A stretch of DNA of 64,000 nucleotides from Micromonospora coriariae (GCF_900091455.1 NZ_LT607412.1:2480001-2544000); one strand, 5' to 3'; positions 42,366 through 50,295 are shown, counted from the first letter of the stretch. Made by a program: numbers and translations. Notes: a model not told the origin generated them from the sequence alone.

Positions 42366-43275
42366 CGCTGGTCTCCTGCCGCGCGCCGCCGGTGTAGTAG
42401 CCGTGGAACAGCTCTTCCAGGTCCTGCCGGTCGGCCCGCAGCCCGGTGACGGCGTGCCGGGCAGCGGCCTTGATGAGGGCGTCCGGGGTGCCGTTGATCC
42501 GGCACTCGAGGACGGAACCGCTCACGAGCACGTCCCGGACACCGGGCAGGGCCGCGAACTCCGCGGCCCGGACTGGCTCGCCGAAGGTGAGCTGGATCCG
42601 CAGTTCGGACCGGGCCTGGAGGGCGGCGACCGTGTCCAGGGCGACGAGCCGGCCCTCGCGGATGATCGCGACGCGGTCGGCGACCGCCTCGACCTCGCTC
42701 ATGATGTGGCTGGACATGAAGACGGTTCCGCCGTCCTGCCGGGCCTCGGCGACCAACTTGAGGAACGTCTGCTGCACCAGGGGGTCCAGCCCCGACGTCG
42801 GCTCGTCCAGGATCAGCAGCTCCGGCCGGTGCATGAACGCCTGCACCAGCCCGACCTTCTGCCGGTTGCCCTTGGACAGGCTCTTGATTCGGGCGGTCAG
42901 ATCCAGTTCGAGGCGGTCGGCCAGCTCGACGATCCGCGCCGCCGGTACGCCGCCGCGCAGGTTGCCCAGGAACGTCAGGCACTCCCCCGCCCGCTGGCGG
43001 CCGTCGACCACAAAGTCACCGGCGAGATAGCCGATCCGGCGGTGCAGATCGACGGCGTCGACGGCGGGATCCAGCCCGAGCACCCGGGCGGAGCCCTCGG
43101 TGGGGCGGATCAGGCTCAGCAGCAGCCGAATGGTGGTGGACTTTCCGGCGCCGTTGGGGCCGAGGTAGCCGAACACCTCGCCGGGCTGCACGTCGAGGGT
43201 GAGAGCGGTCAGGCCGCGCCGGGATCCGTACGTCTTGGTGAGCCCGTTGAGCTCGATAGCGGGAGGCATGGGCAC
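42355..43275 (-). CDS. ABC transporter ATP-binding protein
   Basis: 306 residues. Walker A LGPNGAGKSTTIRLLLSL, signature SLSKGNRQKVGLVQAF (LSKGN rather than LSGGQ, common in ABC-2 exporters), Walker B ELLILDEPTSGLDPL, H-loop FMSSHIMSEVEAV. A C-terminal regulatory extension of ~90 residues follows, as in drug/antibiotic exporters. It is divergent from the MarR-like gene across a palindrome (43286-43309), so it is probably repressed by that protein. GTG 43275 could be leaderless; ATG 43269 is an alternative. Confidence 0.93.
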   Translation of the reverse strand: MPMPPAIELNGLTKTYGSRRGLTALTLDVQPGEVFGYLGPNGAGKSTTIRLLLSLIRPTEGSARVLGLDPAVDAVDLHRRIGYLAGDFVVDGRQRAGECLTFLGNLRGGVPAARIVELADRLELDLTARIKSLSKGNRQKVGLVQAFMHRPELLILDEPTSGLDPLVQQTFLKLVAEARQDGGTVFMSSHIMSEVEAVADRVAIIREGRLVALDTVAALQARSELRIQLTFGEPVRAAEFAALPGVRDVLVSGSVLECRINGTPDALIKAAARHAVTGLRADRQDLEELFHGYYTGGARQETSDVA

Positions 43276-43285
43276 AAGCTATCAG

Positions 43286-43309
43286 AGTGTTCAGAGATTT
43301 TTGAACACT
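43286..43309. promoter_or_regulatory. Operator-like palindrome between ABC exporter and MarR-type regulator
   Basis: AGTGTTCA (43286-43293) and TGAACACT (43302-43309) are exact inverted repeats with spacer GAGATTTT. Position in the divergent promoter region suggests autoregulation by the adjacent winged-helix protein. Confidence 0.65.
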
Positions 43310-43353
43310 GAGAGATGTTAAAGTAGTCGCCGACACAGAAGGAGGCGGCAACC

Positions 43354-43824
43354 TTGGCGGACACCACCGCGGCGGCCGAACGCATGGCGCTGATCCTGGC
43401 CGAGGGCGGGCTGCAGAAAGCGACCGCGCGGGTGATGGCGGCGTTCCTCTTCGCCGACTCGGAGAGCGTGACGGCGACCGAGCTCACCGAGGAGCTCGGC
43501 GTCAGCTCGGGCTCGGTGTCGGGCGCGATCAAGATGCTGTCCACGGTCGGACTGATCGAACGGGTGCCGGCGCCGGGCAGCCGCCGTGAGCACTACCGAC
43601 TGCGGGAGGGTGCCTGGGCCACCCTGATGTCGGCGCAGAACGGGACGGTCCAGGCCATGTTCGAGGCGGCCGACCAGGGGATCGCCGCAGCGGGGAAGGG
43701 CAGCCCGGCCGCCAGGCGACTGGCGGAGATGCGGGACTTTTACGGCTTCATGTTCCGCGAACTTCCCGCCTTGGTGGACCGATGGCGGGCCCTACGAACG
43801 GCGGGGCCGGGTTCAGACGCCTGA
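43354..43824 (+). CDS. MarR/GbsR-family transcriptional regulator
   Basis: 156 residues from a TTG start fixed by AAGGAGGCGG (43339-43348). The winged helix is VMAAFLFADSESVTATELTE, LGVSSGSVSGAIKMLSTVGL (recognition helix), IERVPAPGSRREHYRLREGA. The C-terminal part is a dimerisation helix (FYGFMFRELPALVDRWRALR). GbsR-like members often control a divergent ABC exporter, as here. The ligand is probably the exported compound. Confidence 0.88.
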   Translation: MADTTAAAERMALILAEGGLQKATARVMAAFLFADSESVTATELTEELGVSSGSVSGAIKMLSTVGLIERVPAPGSRREHYRLREGAWATLMSAQNGTVQAMFEAADQGIAAAGKGSPAARRLAEMRDFYGFMFRELPALVDRWRALRTAGPGSDA

Positions 43825-43858
43825 CGACCGACCACGGCGGCGAAGGGGTTGCATCGAA

Positions 43859-43874
43859 CCTACTCGTCAGTAGG
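43859..43874. promoter_or_regulatory. Predicted TetR operator upstream of fabG-maoC
   Basis: CCTACTCGTCAGTAGG, perfect arms, ending 8 bp before the fabG ATG. A protein bound here would cover the start site of a short-leader mRNA. Confidence 0.65.
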
Positions 43875-43882
43875 CTACGGTC

Positions 43883-45229
43883 ATGAGCGACCGCTACGCG
43901 AGCTTCGTCCGAACGGGGGCCGGTCGCGCGCTGGTAAAGCGCCTCGGGCTGCCCGACCCGCCCCGACTCCGCCGGCACACGCCGGGCGACCCGCTCGTTC
44001 CCGGGCCGGTCTTGCTCGGCTCGTCAACCGGCGGCCGGCTCGCCGAGCCGGTCGGCAAGATCTTCAGCGCCGCCGGGGTCGAGCTGTCCGACCCCGCCGC
44101 CGCCTCGCGCTTCGCCGCCCTGGCGTACGACGCGACCGGCATCACCGACTCCACCCAGCTACGCCAGCTCTACGACTTCTTCCACCCGCAGGCCCGGGCG
44201 GTGCTGCCCAGCGGTCGGGTGATCGTGTTGGGCACCCCGCCGCAGGAGTGTCCGACGCCGCGCGAGGCGACCGCCCAGCGGGCCCTGGAGGGGCTGGTCC
44301 GCAGCATCGGCAAGGAGTTCGGCCTGGGTGTCACCGCCCAACTGGTGTACGTCACGAAGAACGCCGACGCGGCCACCCGGGTCAGTCTGGAGTCCACGCT
44401 GCGCTTCCTGCTGTCAGGCCGGTCCGCGTACGTCTCGGGGCAGGTGATCCGGGTCGGCACCGGCGACGCGAGCGCACCGGCCGACTGGGACCGCCCGCTG
44501 GACGGGCAGGTCGTGCTGGTCACCGGCGCCGCCCGGGGTATCGGTGCCGCGCTGGCCCGCGTGCTCGCCCGCGACGGCGCCCAGGTGGTGGCGTTGGACA
44601 TCCCCGCCGCCGGGGACGCCCTCGCGGCGGTGGCGAACGACATCGGCGGCACAGCCGTCCAGCTCGACCTGACCGCGCCGGACGCGCCGGCCCGGCTCGC
44701 CGACCACCTGGGCAGCCGGCACGGCCGGGTCGACGTGGTGGTGCACAACGCCGGCATCACCCGCGACAAGACGCTCGGCCGGATGGACGCCGACCGGTGG
44801 GACCAGGTGATCGACGTCAACCTCTCCAGCCAGGAGCGGATCAACGACGTGTTGCTGGAGCGGAAGCTCATCCCGGCCGGCGGGCGGATCGTGTCGGTCT
44901 CCTCGATCGCCGGGATCGCCGGCAACCGGGGGCAGACCAACTACTCCACCAGCAAGGCCGGCGTGATCGGTCTGGTCGACTCGCTCGCCCCCGCCCTGCA
45001 CGATCGGGGGATCAGCGTCAACGCGGTGGCCCCCGGCTTCATCGAGACCCGGCTGACCGCGCGCATCCCGCTGGTGGTCCGCGAGGCGGGCCGGCGGATG
45101 AACAGCCTGGCCCAGGGCGGGCTGCCGGTGGACGTGGCCGAGACGATCGGTTGGCTGGCCTGGCCGGCCAGCGGCGCGGTCAGCGGAAACGTGGTCCGGG
45201 TCTGCGGCCAGAGCCTGCTGGGGGCGTGA
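43883..45229 (+). CDS. High-molecular-weight 3-oxoacyl-ACP/CoA reductase (FabG4-like)
   Basis: 448 residues. The C-terminal half is a short-chain dehydrogenase: VVLVTGAARGIGAALARVLA (cofactor loop), VVVHNAGITRDKTLGRMDAD, IVSVSSIAGIAGNRGQTNYS and YSTSKAGVIGLVDSLA (Ser-Tyr-Lys). The N-terminal ~190 residues form a flavodoxin-like domain (FSAAGVELSDPAAASRFAAL), the feature of M. tuberculosis FabG4 (Rv0242c), which uses NADH and CoA substrates. Its stop overlaps the maoC start (TGATG), so both are coupled and would catalyse consecutive steps. Confidence 0.92.
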   Translation: MSDRYASFVRTGAGRALVKRLGLPDPPRLRRHTPGDPLVPGPVLLGSSTGGRLAEPVGKIFSAAGVELSDPAAASRFAALAYDATGITDSTQLRQLYDFFHPQARAVLPSGRVIVLGTPPQECPTPREATAQRALEGLVRSIGKEFGLGVTAQLVYVTKNADAATRVSLESTLRFLLSGRSAYVSGQVIRVGTGDASAPADWDRPLDGQVVLVTGAARGIGAALARVLARDGAQVVALDIPAAGDALAAVANDIGGTAVQLDLTAPDAPARLADHLGSRHGRVDVVVHNAGITRDKTLGRMDADRWDQVIDVNLSSQERINDVLLERKLIPAGGRIVSVSSIAGIAGNRGQTNYSTSKAGVIGLVDSLAPALHDRGISVNAVAPGFIETRLTARIPLVVREAGRRMNSLAQGGLPVDVAETIGWLAWPASGAVSGNVVRVCGQSLLGA

Positions 45230-46206
45230 TGGGCGCGCGGAGGAAGCCGGCGGACGGGTCGGGCGACGACGTTTCCCTGCACGAGCTGATCGACGGCCCG
45301 ACGGAGGCGCTGTCGGCGGAGACCCTGGCCGCGGCGGGTATGCCCGACCCGGGTGGCCGTACGCGCGTCGAACTGCCCCGGATGCCGGCAGCCGGTGCGC
45401 TCCACCGACGGGCGTTGCTCGGCGCGCTGCCCGGCCTCGGCGGCGGGCGGCGCGGGCCCGGCCTGCCGGCGGTCGAGTTGGCCACGGGCGGGGTGACCGT
45501 GGACCGCGCGCATCTGGCCGACTACGACCGGGTCTGCGGTTTCCGGCTCACCGACCGCCTGCCGGCGACGTTCCCGCACGTCATGGGGTTCCCGCTGGCC
45601 CTGCGGCTGATGACCGCACCGGAGTTCCCCATCCCGCTGACCGGCGTGGTGCACGTCGGCAACCGGATCACCGTCCGCCGACCGATCACCGCCGACGAGA
45701 CCCTCGACTTCACGACGTACGCCGAGGACCTGCGCCCGCACGACCGGGGGCGGCAGGTGGACGTGGTGCTGGTCGGCTCGGTCGACGGGGAGGAGGTCTG
45801 GCGCGGCGTCTCGACGTACCTCGGTCGGGAGCACAAGCCCGACGGCGGTGAGCGGCGCGACCGGAGCGGACACCCCGAGGCGCCGGCCGCCACGGCCCGC
45901 TGGCGGGTGGAGCCCCGTATCGGCACGCAGTACGCGCGCGTCTCCGGGGACCACAACCCGATCCACACCTCCCTGCTCGGGGCGCGGCTGTTCGGCTTCC
46001 GCCGGCCGATCGCGCACGGCATGTGGAGCAAGGCGCGCTGCCTGGCCGCACTGGAGAACCGTTTGCCGGACGCCTACACCGTCGAGGTCGCCTTCAAGCT
46101 GCCCGTACCGCTGCCGAGCACGGTGAGCTTCGCCCTCCTGCCGGATGGTGGGTTCGCCCTGCACGACTCGCGCGGTCGACCACACCTGGCTGGTCTCGTG
46201 AGCTGA
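45229..46206 (+). CDS. MaoC-type (R)-3-hydroxyacyl dehydratase (HtdX-like)
   Basis: 325 residues, double hot-dog. First half: VCGFRLTDRLPATFPHVMGF and GVVHVGNRITVRRPITADET. Second half has the hydratase signature YARVSGDHNPIHTSLLGARL (Asp-His catalytic pair) and FGFRRPIAHGMWSKARCLAA. It resembles HtdX (Rv0241c), downstream of fabG4 in mycobacteria. It hydrates/dehydrates 3-hydroxyacyl thioesters. The first 60 residues are variable. A clear terminator follows. Confidence 0.9.
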   Translation: MGARRKPADGSGDDVSLHELIDGPTEALSAETLAAAGMPDPGGRTRVELPRMPAAGALHRRALLGALPGLGGGRRGPGLPAVELATGGVTVDRAHLADYDRVCGFRLTDRLPATFPHVMGFPLALRLMTAPEFPIPLTGVVHVGNRITVRRPITADETLDFTTYAEDLRPHDRGRQVDVVLVGSVDGEEVWRGVSTYLGREHKPDGGERRDRSGHPEAPAATARWRVEPRIGTQYARVSGDHNPIHTSLLGARLFGFRRPIAHGMWSKARCLAALENRLPDAYTVEVAFKLPVPLPSTVSFALLPDGGFALHDSRGRPHLAGLVS

Positions 46207-46244
46207 CGCCCCTGCCGAGTCGGATTCGGGCTTGGCAGGGGCGT
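46206..46244 (+). terminator. Terminator after maoC
   Basis: ACGCCCCTGCC (46206-46216) pairs with GGCAGGGGCGT (46234-46244). Confidence 0.75.
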
Positions 46245-46277
46245 GCTCGTGCGTTAGGTTGTTCTCACGCAGAGATG

Positions 46278-46292
46278 TTCTCAGATTGAGAG
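46278..46292. promoter_or_regulatory. NrtR-type operator candidate
   Basis: TTCTCA-GAT-TGAGAG, 4 bp before the ATG of the Nudix regulator; a second GTTCTCA half-site is at 46261-46267. The family's known operators are TTCTCA/TGAGAA-like palindromes, so this is probably an autoregulatory site for the whole operon. Confidence 0.55.
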
Positions 46293-46296
46293 AGAC

Positions 46297-47052
46297 ATGA
46301 CTGACGAGCAGGAGTTCCTGGCCGCGTACGACCCCCGGGCCTACCCGTCGGTCGCGGTGACCGTCGACGTGGTGGCGCTGACCATCCGCGACGCCGCACT
46401 GCATCTCCTGCTGATCCGGCGCGGTCAGCCACCCTTCGAGGGGCACTGGGCGCTGCCCGGCGGCTTCGTCCGCCCCGACGAGGACCTCACCGCTGGTGCC
46501 CGACGCGAGCTGGCCGAGGAGACCGGGCTCGGCGGCGAGGGGCTGCGCCGCGTACATCTGGAGCAGTTGGGCAGCTATGGCGCGCCCGACCGCGACCCGC
46601 GGATGCGCGTCTTCTCGATCGCCCACCTCGCGTTCGCCCCCGACCTGCCCGACCCGGCCGCCGGCAGCGACGCCGACGAGGCGGTCTGGCTGCCGGTGAC
46701 CGCGTTGACCAGCCGGCAGCTCGCCTTCGACCACGGCCGGATCATCGACGACGCGTTGGAACGCGCCCGCTCCAAGCTGGAATACACCCCGCTCGCGACG
46801 CGCTTCCTCGCCACCGAGTTCACCATCAGCGAGCTGCGCGCCGTCTACGAGACGGTCTGGGGTCACCCGCTGCACGCCGGCAACTTCCACCGCAAGGTGC
46901 TCTCCGTGCCGGGCTTCGTGGAGAGCACCGGCGCCAGCACCGAACGCGGCGGCACCCGGGGTGGCCCCCGCGCCCGGCTCTACCGGGCCGGCGACGCCCG
47001 ACTGCTGCACCCGGCGCTGCTGCGCCCCGCCCACGAGGAGACGGTGCGATGA
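46297..47052 (+). CDS. NrtR-like regulator: Nudix hydrolase domain fused to winged helix
   Basis: 251 residues. Nudix box GGFVRPDEDLTAGARRELAE-ETGL is complete (G-x5-E-x7-R-E-x-x-E-E-x-G), so it may bind or hydrolyse an ADP-ribose-type nucleotide. The C-terminal half (FLATEFTISELRAVYETVWG, then NFHRKVLSVPGFVESTGAST) is the winged helix of NrtR repressors. NrtR senses ADP-ribose and represses NAD genes; here it heads an operon with no NAD biosynthesis gene. It overlaps the next gene by 4 bp (ATGA). Confidence 0.88.
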   Translation: MTDEQEFLAAYDPRAYPSVAVTVDVVALTIRDAALHLLLIRRGQPPFEGHWALPGGFVRPDEDLTAGARRELAEETGLGGEGLRRVHLEQLGSYGAPDRDPRMRVFSIAHLAFAPDLPDPAAGSDADEAVWLPVTALTSRQLAFDHGRIIDDALERARSKLEYTPLATRFLATEFTISELRAVYETVWGHPLHAGNFHRKVLSVPGFVESTGASTERGGTRGGPRARLYRAGDARLLHPALLRPAHEETVR

Positions 47053-48020
47053 GGACGGTGGCCGCCGTCCACCTGGTCACGACGGCCCGCACCGACGCGG
47101 ACCTGTTCGGCACGGACCAGCCGGCCCGGCGTTACCGCGAGCTGGTCGCGGCCCTGCACCCCGACCGGCTGCCGGCCGACCCGGCGGTACGCGCCGACGC
47201 CACCGAGGCGTTCATCCAGGTCACCGCGCGGTGGCGGGCCCGGCAGGTCACCGTCCTCGGCGACTACCGACTCGGCTCGCCGGCCCACACGGGCGACCTG
47301 GCCGACCTCTACGACGTCGGCGACGACCGGCTGCTCAAGCTCCCCCGACGGCCCACCGACAACGACCTGATGGCCCGTGAGGCGCACGCCCTGCGCACCA
47401 TCGCGGAGCGCGGAGACCCCCGTTACCTGCCGTACGTGCCCCGGCTTGTCGACGAGTTCCCGCACCGCGACGCCGCGACCGGCGCCGAACGACGGATCAA
47501 CGTGCTCGCCACCGCGCCCGGCCTGCACGACCTGACCGAGGTGCGGCGCGCGTACCCGGACGGGCTGGACGCCCGGGACGTGGCCTGGATGTGGCGGCGG
47601 CTGCTGGTGGCGCTCGGCCTGGCCCACCGGGCGGGCGTGGTGCACGGCGAGGTCCTGCCGCGACACGTGCTGATCGAGCCGGATGCCCACGGCGTGGTGC
47701 TGGTCGACTGGTGCCTCTCCACCCCCGTCGGGAGCACGGTCCCGGCGCTGGTGCCGGGGCAGGAGGACTGGTACCCGCGCGAGGTCCTCAGGAAGCTGCC
47801 CTGTGGGCCGGGCACCGACATCGCGATGGCCAGCCGCTGCATGACCTCCCTGATGAACCGCCAGGCACCGCGCGAGCTGCTCGACTTCGCACACGCCTGC
47901 CGGCAGCCGTCCCTGGGCTCCCGGCCCGACGATGCCTGGCGCCTGCTGCGCGAACTCGACGAGGTGCTGGACCGGCTCTACGGGCCACGCGCCTTCCGAC
48001 CCTTCACCCTCACCTCCTAA
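47049..48020 (+). CDS. J-domain-like plus protein-kinase-like fusion protein
   Basis: 323 residues. The N terminus carries a DnaJ-type helix and HPD loop (ARRYRELVAALHPDRLPAD, His37-Pro-Asp39). The rest resembles a protein kinase: DLADLYDVGDDRLLKLPRRP has the ATP-site Lys, AREAHALRTIAE the helix-C Glu, VVHGEVLPRHVLIEPDAHGV the catalytic loop (His199-Gly-Glu201 in place of His-Arg-Asp) and VVLVDWCLSTPVG the metal site (Asp220-Trp-Cys for DFG). With Glu for the catalytic Asp and no Asn it may be a pseudokinase or an atypical kinase. It starts by 4-bp overlap with the regulator gene. Confidence 0.75.
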   Translation: MRTVAAVHLVTTARTDADLFGTDQPARRYRELVAALHPDRLPADPAVRADATEAFIQVTARWRARQVTVLGDYRLGSPAHTGDLADLYDVGDDRLLKLPRRPTDNDLMAREAHALRTIAERGDPRYLPYVPRLVDEFPHRDAATGAERRINVLATAPGLHDLTEVRRAYPDGLDARDVAWMWRRLLVALGLAHRAGVVHGEVLPRHVLIEPDAHGVVLVDWCLSTPVGSTVPALVPGQEDWYPREVLRKLPCGPGTDIAMASRCMTSLMNRQAPRELLDFAHACRQPSLGSRPDDAWRLLRELDEVLDRLYGPRAFRPFTLTS

Positions 48021-48029
48021 GGAGCTGTC

Positions 48030-48989
48030 ATGGGCAGTGGAATCTGGTCCACCGACGTGTACGACGCCGCCGACCGCTACCGGCGCACCACCGGTCGCAG
48101 CGCGTTCTCCTACAGCGACACTGGCGCGCGCACGGTGCACCCGGCGCTCGACCCCCGCGACGCGACGCGCGAGAGCCGCGACTCCGACGAGCACCCCCGG
48201 TCGACGCCCATCGCGGTCCTCTTCGACGTCACCGGCTCGATGCGCAACGTGCCGCGCGTCCTGCAGACCAAGCTGCCGCAGCTGCTCGGGCTGCTGCAAC
48301 GGCAGGGCTACGCCAGCGACCCGCAGATCATGTTCGGCGCGATCGGCGACGCCACCTGTGACCGGGTGCCGTTGCAGGTGGGCCAGTTCGAGTCGGACAA
48401 CCGGATGGACGACGACCTCGGCCGGATCGTCCTCGAAGGCGGTGGCGGCGGGCAGATGACGGAGTCGTACGAGCTGGCCATGTACTTCATGGCCCGACAC
48501 ACCGCCACCGACAGCTGGGAGAAGCGCGGCCGGCGCGGCTACCTGTTCATCATCGGCGACGAGCTGGCGTACCCGCGGGTGAAGGCGCGGGAGGTGGCCC
48601 GCCTGATCGGCGACGACCTGCCCGAGGACGTGCCGCTGCGGCAGGTCGTCGACGAGGTGACCCGCCGCTGGGACACCTACTACCTGCTCCCCGCCGGCAG
48701 CCACTACGCCGGCAACGCCAAGGTGCTCGACTTCTGGCGGGACCTGCTCGGGCAGAACGCCGTCGTGCTCGACGACCTCGACGCGGTCTGCGAGACCATC
48801 GCGCTCACCATCGGCCTCGGCGAGCAGGCCATCGACCTGGACGAGGGCCTGCGACACCTGGACCGGACGGGATCGGGCGCCACCGGCACCGTGTCGAAGG
48901 CGCTGGCCCGCCTCGGCCGGGGGCGGCGGGCCGAGGTGTCGCCGCTGCCGGCCTTCCGCGACACCGCCGGTGGGGTGACCCGGCTGTGA
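48030..48989 (+). CDS. VWA-domain protein
   Basis: 319 residues. The MIDAS metal site is IAVLFDVTGSMRNVPRVLQT (Asp66, Thr68, Ser70). It continues with MFGAIGDATCDRVPLQVGQF, EGGGGGQMTESYELAMYFMA (MIDAS Thr) and GYLFIIGDELAYPRV, forming a complete cytosolic VWA domain with no signal or membrane helix. The first 60 residues are polar (YDAADRYRRTTGRSAFSYSD). VWA proteins in such operons scaffold a kinase or an AAA enzyme. It ends 4 bp into the next gene; GGAG lies 6 bp upstream of its ATG. Confidence 0.88.
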   Translation: MGSGIWSTDVYDAADRYRRTTGRSAFSYSDTGARTVHPALDPRDATRESRDSDEHPRSTPIAVLFDVTGSMRNVPRVLQTKLPQLLGLLQRQGYASDPQIMFGAIGDATCDRVPLQVGQFESDNRMDDDLGRIVLEGGGGGQMTESYELAMYFMARHTATDSWEKRGRRGYLFIIGDELAYPRVKAREVARLIGDDLPEDVPLRQVVDEVTRRWDTYYLLPAGSHYAGNAKVLDFWRDLLGQNAVVLDDLDAVCETIALTIGLGEQAIDLDEGLRHLDRTGSGATGTVSKALARLGRGRRAEVSPLPAFRDTAGGVTRL

Positions 48990-50248
48990 GGCATGTGGCG
49001 GTGGTCGACCTCGGCTACGGCGACGCCGGCAAGGGCACGGTGGTGGACTGGCTCTGCGCCACCCGCCCCGTGCACACGGTGGTCCGCTTCAACGGGGGCG
49101 CGCAGGCGGCGCACAACGTCGTGCTGCGCGACGGGCGGCACCACACGTTCGCGCAGTTCGGCGCCGGCACATTCCATCCCGCGGTGCGTACGCACCTGTC
49201 GCGGCACGTGGTGGTGGACCCGCTGGCGCTGGCCGCCGAGGCCGACCATCTCGCCACGGTCGGGGTGCCCGACGCGCTCGACCGCCTGACCGTCGACGGG
49301 GAGGCGCTGCTCGCCACCCCGTACCACCGGGCCGCCAACCGGGCCCGGGAGATCGCCCGGGGAGCCGACCGGCACGGCTCCTGCGGGCTCGGGGTGGGCG
49401 AGGCCGTCGCGTACGGTCTCGCCCACCCGGACGACGCGCCCCGGGTCGCCGACTGCCGCAGCCCGGCGCTGCTGCGGCGCAGACTGACCGCCCTGCGGGA
49501 CCGGCTGGCCGCCGAGCTGGGCCCGCTGGACGCGCCGCCGGTCGAGGACTGCCTGCCCGCGTTCACCGGGTTCGCCGGGCGGGTCGCGATCGTCGAGCGG
49601 AGTTGGCTCGCCGGGGCGCTGCGCGCGGGGACCTGCGTCTTCGAGGGCGCGCAGGGCGTGCTGCTCGACGAGTGGCACGGCTTCCACCCGTACACCACGT
49701 GGAGCACCACCACGTTCGCCAACGCCGACAGTCTGCTCGCCGAGGCGGGGCTGCCGGGCGGCGCGACCCGAATCGGAGTGCTCCGGCTGGTCACCACCCG
49801 GCACGGGGCCGGCCCCCTGGTGACCGAGGACCCCCGACTGCCGCTGGCCGATCCGCACAACCCGACGAACCCGTGGCAGGGCCGGTTCCGGTTCGGCCAC
49901 TTCGACGCGGTCGCCCACCGGTACGCCCTCGCCGCGGCCGGCGGGGTCGACGGCCTGGCGCTGACCCACCTCGACCTCGCCGGCCCGGAGCTGCGGATCT
50001 GCCGCCGCTACGACACCACGGACCGGCTCGTCCCGGGCCCACCCGGCGACCTGGACCGGCAGGCCGCGCTCACCGCCCGCCTGCTGCGCTCCCGCCCGCT
50101 GTACGACGACAAACCGCAGGACTGGCCGGCAGCGGTACGCGCCGAGCTGGACACCCCGGTGGTGCTCACCTCGCACGGCCCCGCCTCCGACGACAAGAGG
50201 ACGCACGGTCCGCTGCTAGCCCCACCGACCCTGGTCCGCACGGCCTGA
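48986..50248 (+). CDS. Divergent adenylosuccinate-synthetase-like protein (PurA paralogue)
   Basis: 420 residues. GTP loop VVDLGYGDAGKGTVVDWLCA keeps Asp13, Gly15, Lys16 and Gly17 of PurA, but the canonical QWGDEGKGK is changed. His43 (GGAQAAHNVVL) matches the catalytic His41. Later segments follow PurA order: GSCGLGVGEAVAYGLAH, CVFEGAQGVLLDEWHGFHPY, RLVTTRHGAGPLVTEDPRLP, WQGRFRFGHFDAVAHRYALA (altered Asp-binding loop) and LALTHLDLAG. The true purA is at 61402-62691 on the other strand, so this one is unlikely to serve housekeeping AMP synthesis. Last gene of the four-gene operon; GTG start overlaps the VWA stop. Confidence 0.87.
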   Translation: MRHVAVVDLGYGDAGKGTVVDWLCATRPVHTVVRFNGGAQAAHNVVLRDGRHHTFAQFGAGTFHPAVRTHLSRHVVVDPLALAAEADHLATVGVPDALDRLTVDGEALLATPYHRAANRAREIARGADRHGSCGLGVGEAVAYGLAHPDDAPRVADCRSPALLRRRLTALRDRLAAELGPLDAPPVEDCLPAFTGFAGRVAIVERSWLAGALRAGTCVFEGAQGVLLDEWHGFHPYTTWSTTTFANADSLLAEAGLPGGATRIGVLRLVTTRHGAGPLVTEDPRLPLADPHNPTNPWQGRFRFGHFDAVAHRYALAAAGGVDGLALTHLDLAGPELRICRRYDTTDRLVPGPPGDLDRQAALTARLLRSRPLYDDKPQDWPAAVRAELDTPVVLTSHGPASDDKRTHGPLLAPPTLVRTA

Positions 50249-50249
50249 C

Positions 50250-50295
50250 CCACCCCGCCCCCACCCCGTCGATTGACGGGGCGGGGGCGGGGTGG
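50250..50295. terminator. Long G/C hairpin after the PurA-like gene
   Basis: 21-bp arms, 50250-50270 (CCACCCCGCCCCCACCCCGT C) and 50275-50295, with one mismatch and a GATT loop. Marks the end of the four-gene operon. Confidence 0.85.

Noticed and set aside
48986..50248. PurZ (2-aminoadenine pathway) enzyme
   Set aside because: Asp13 is retained, and no DatZ, MazZ or phage polymerase gene is nearby; a divergent PurA paralogue is the safer call.
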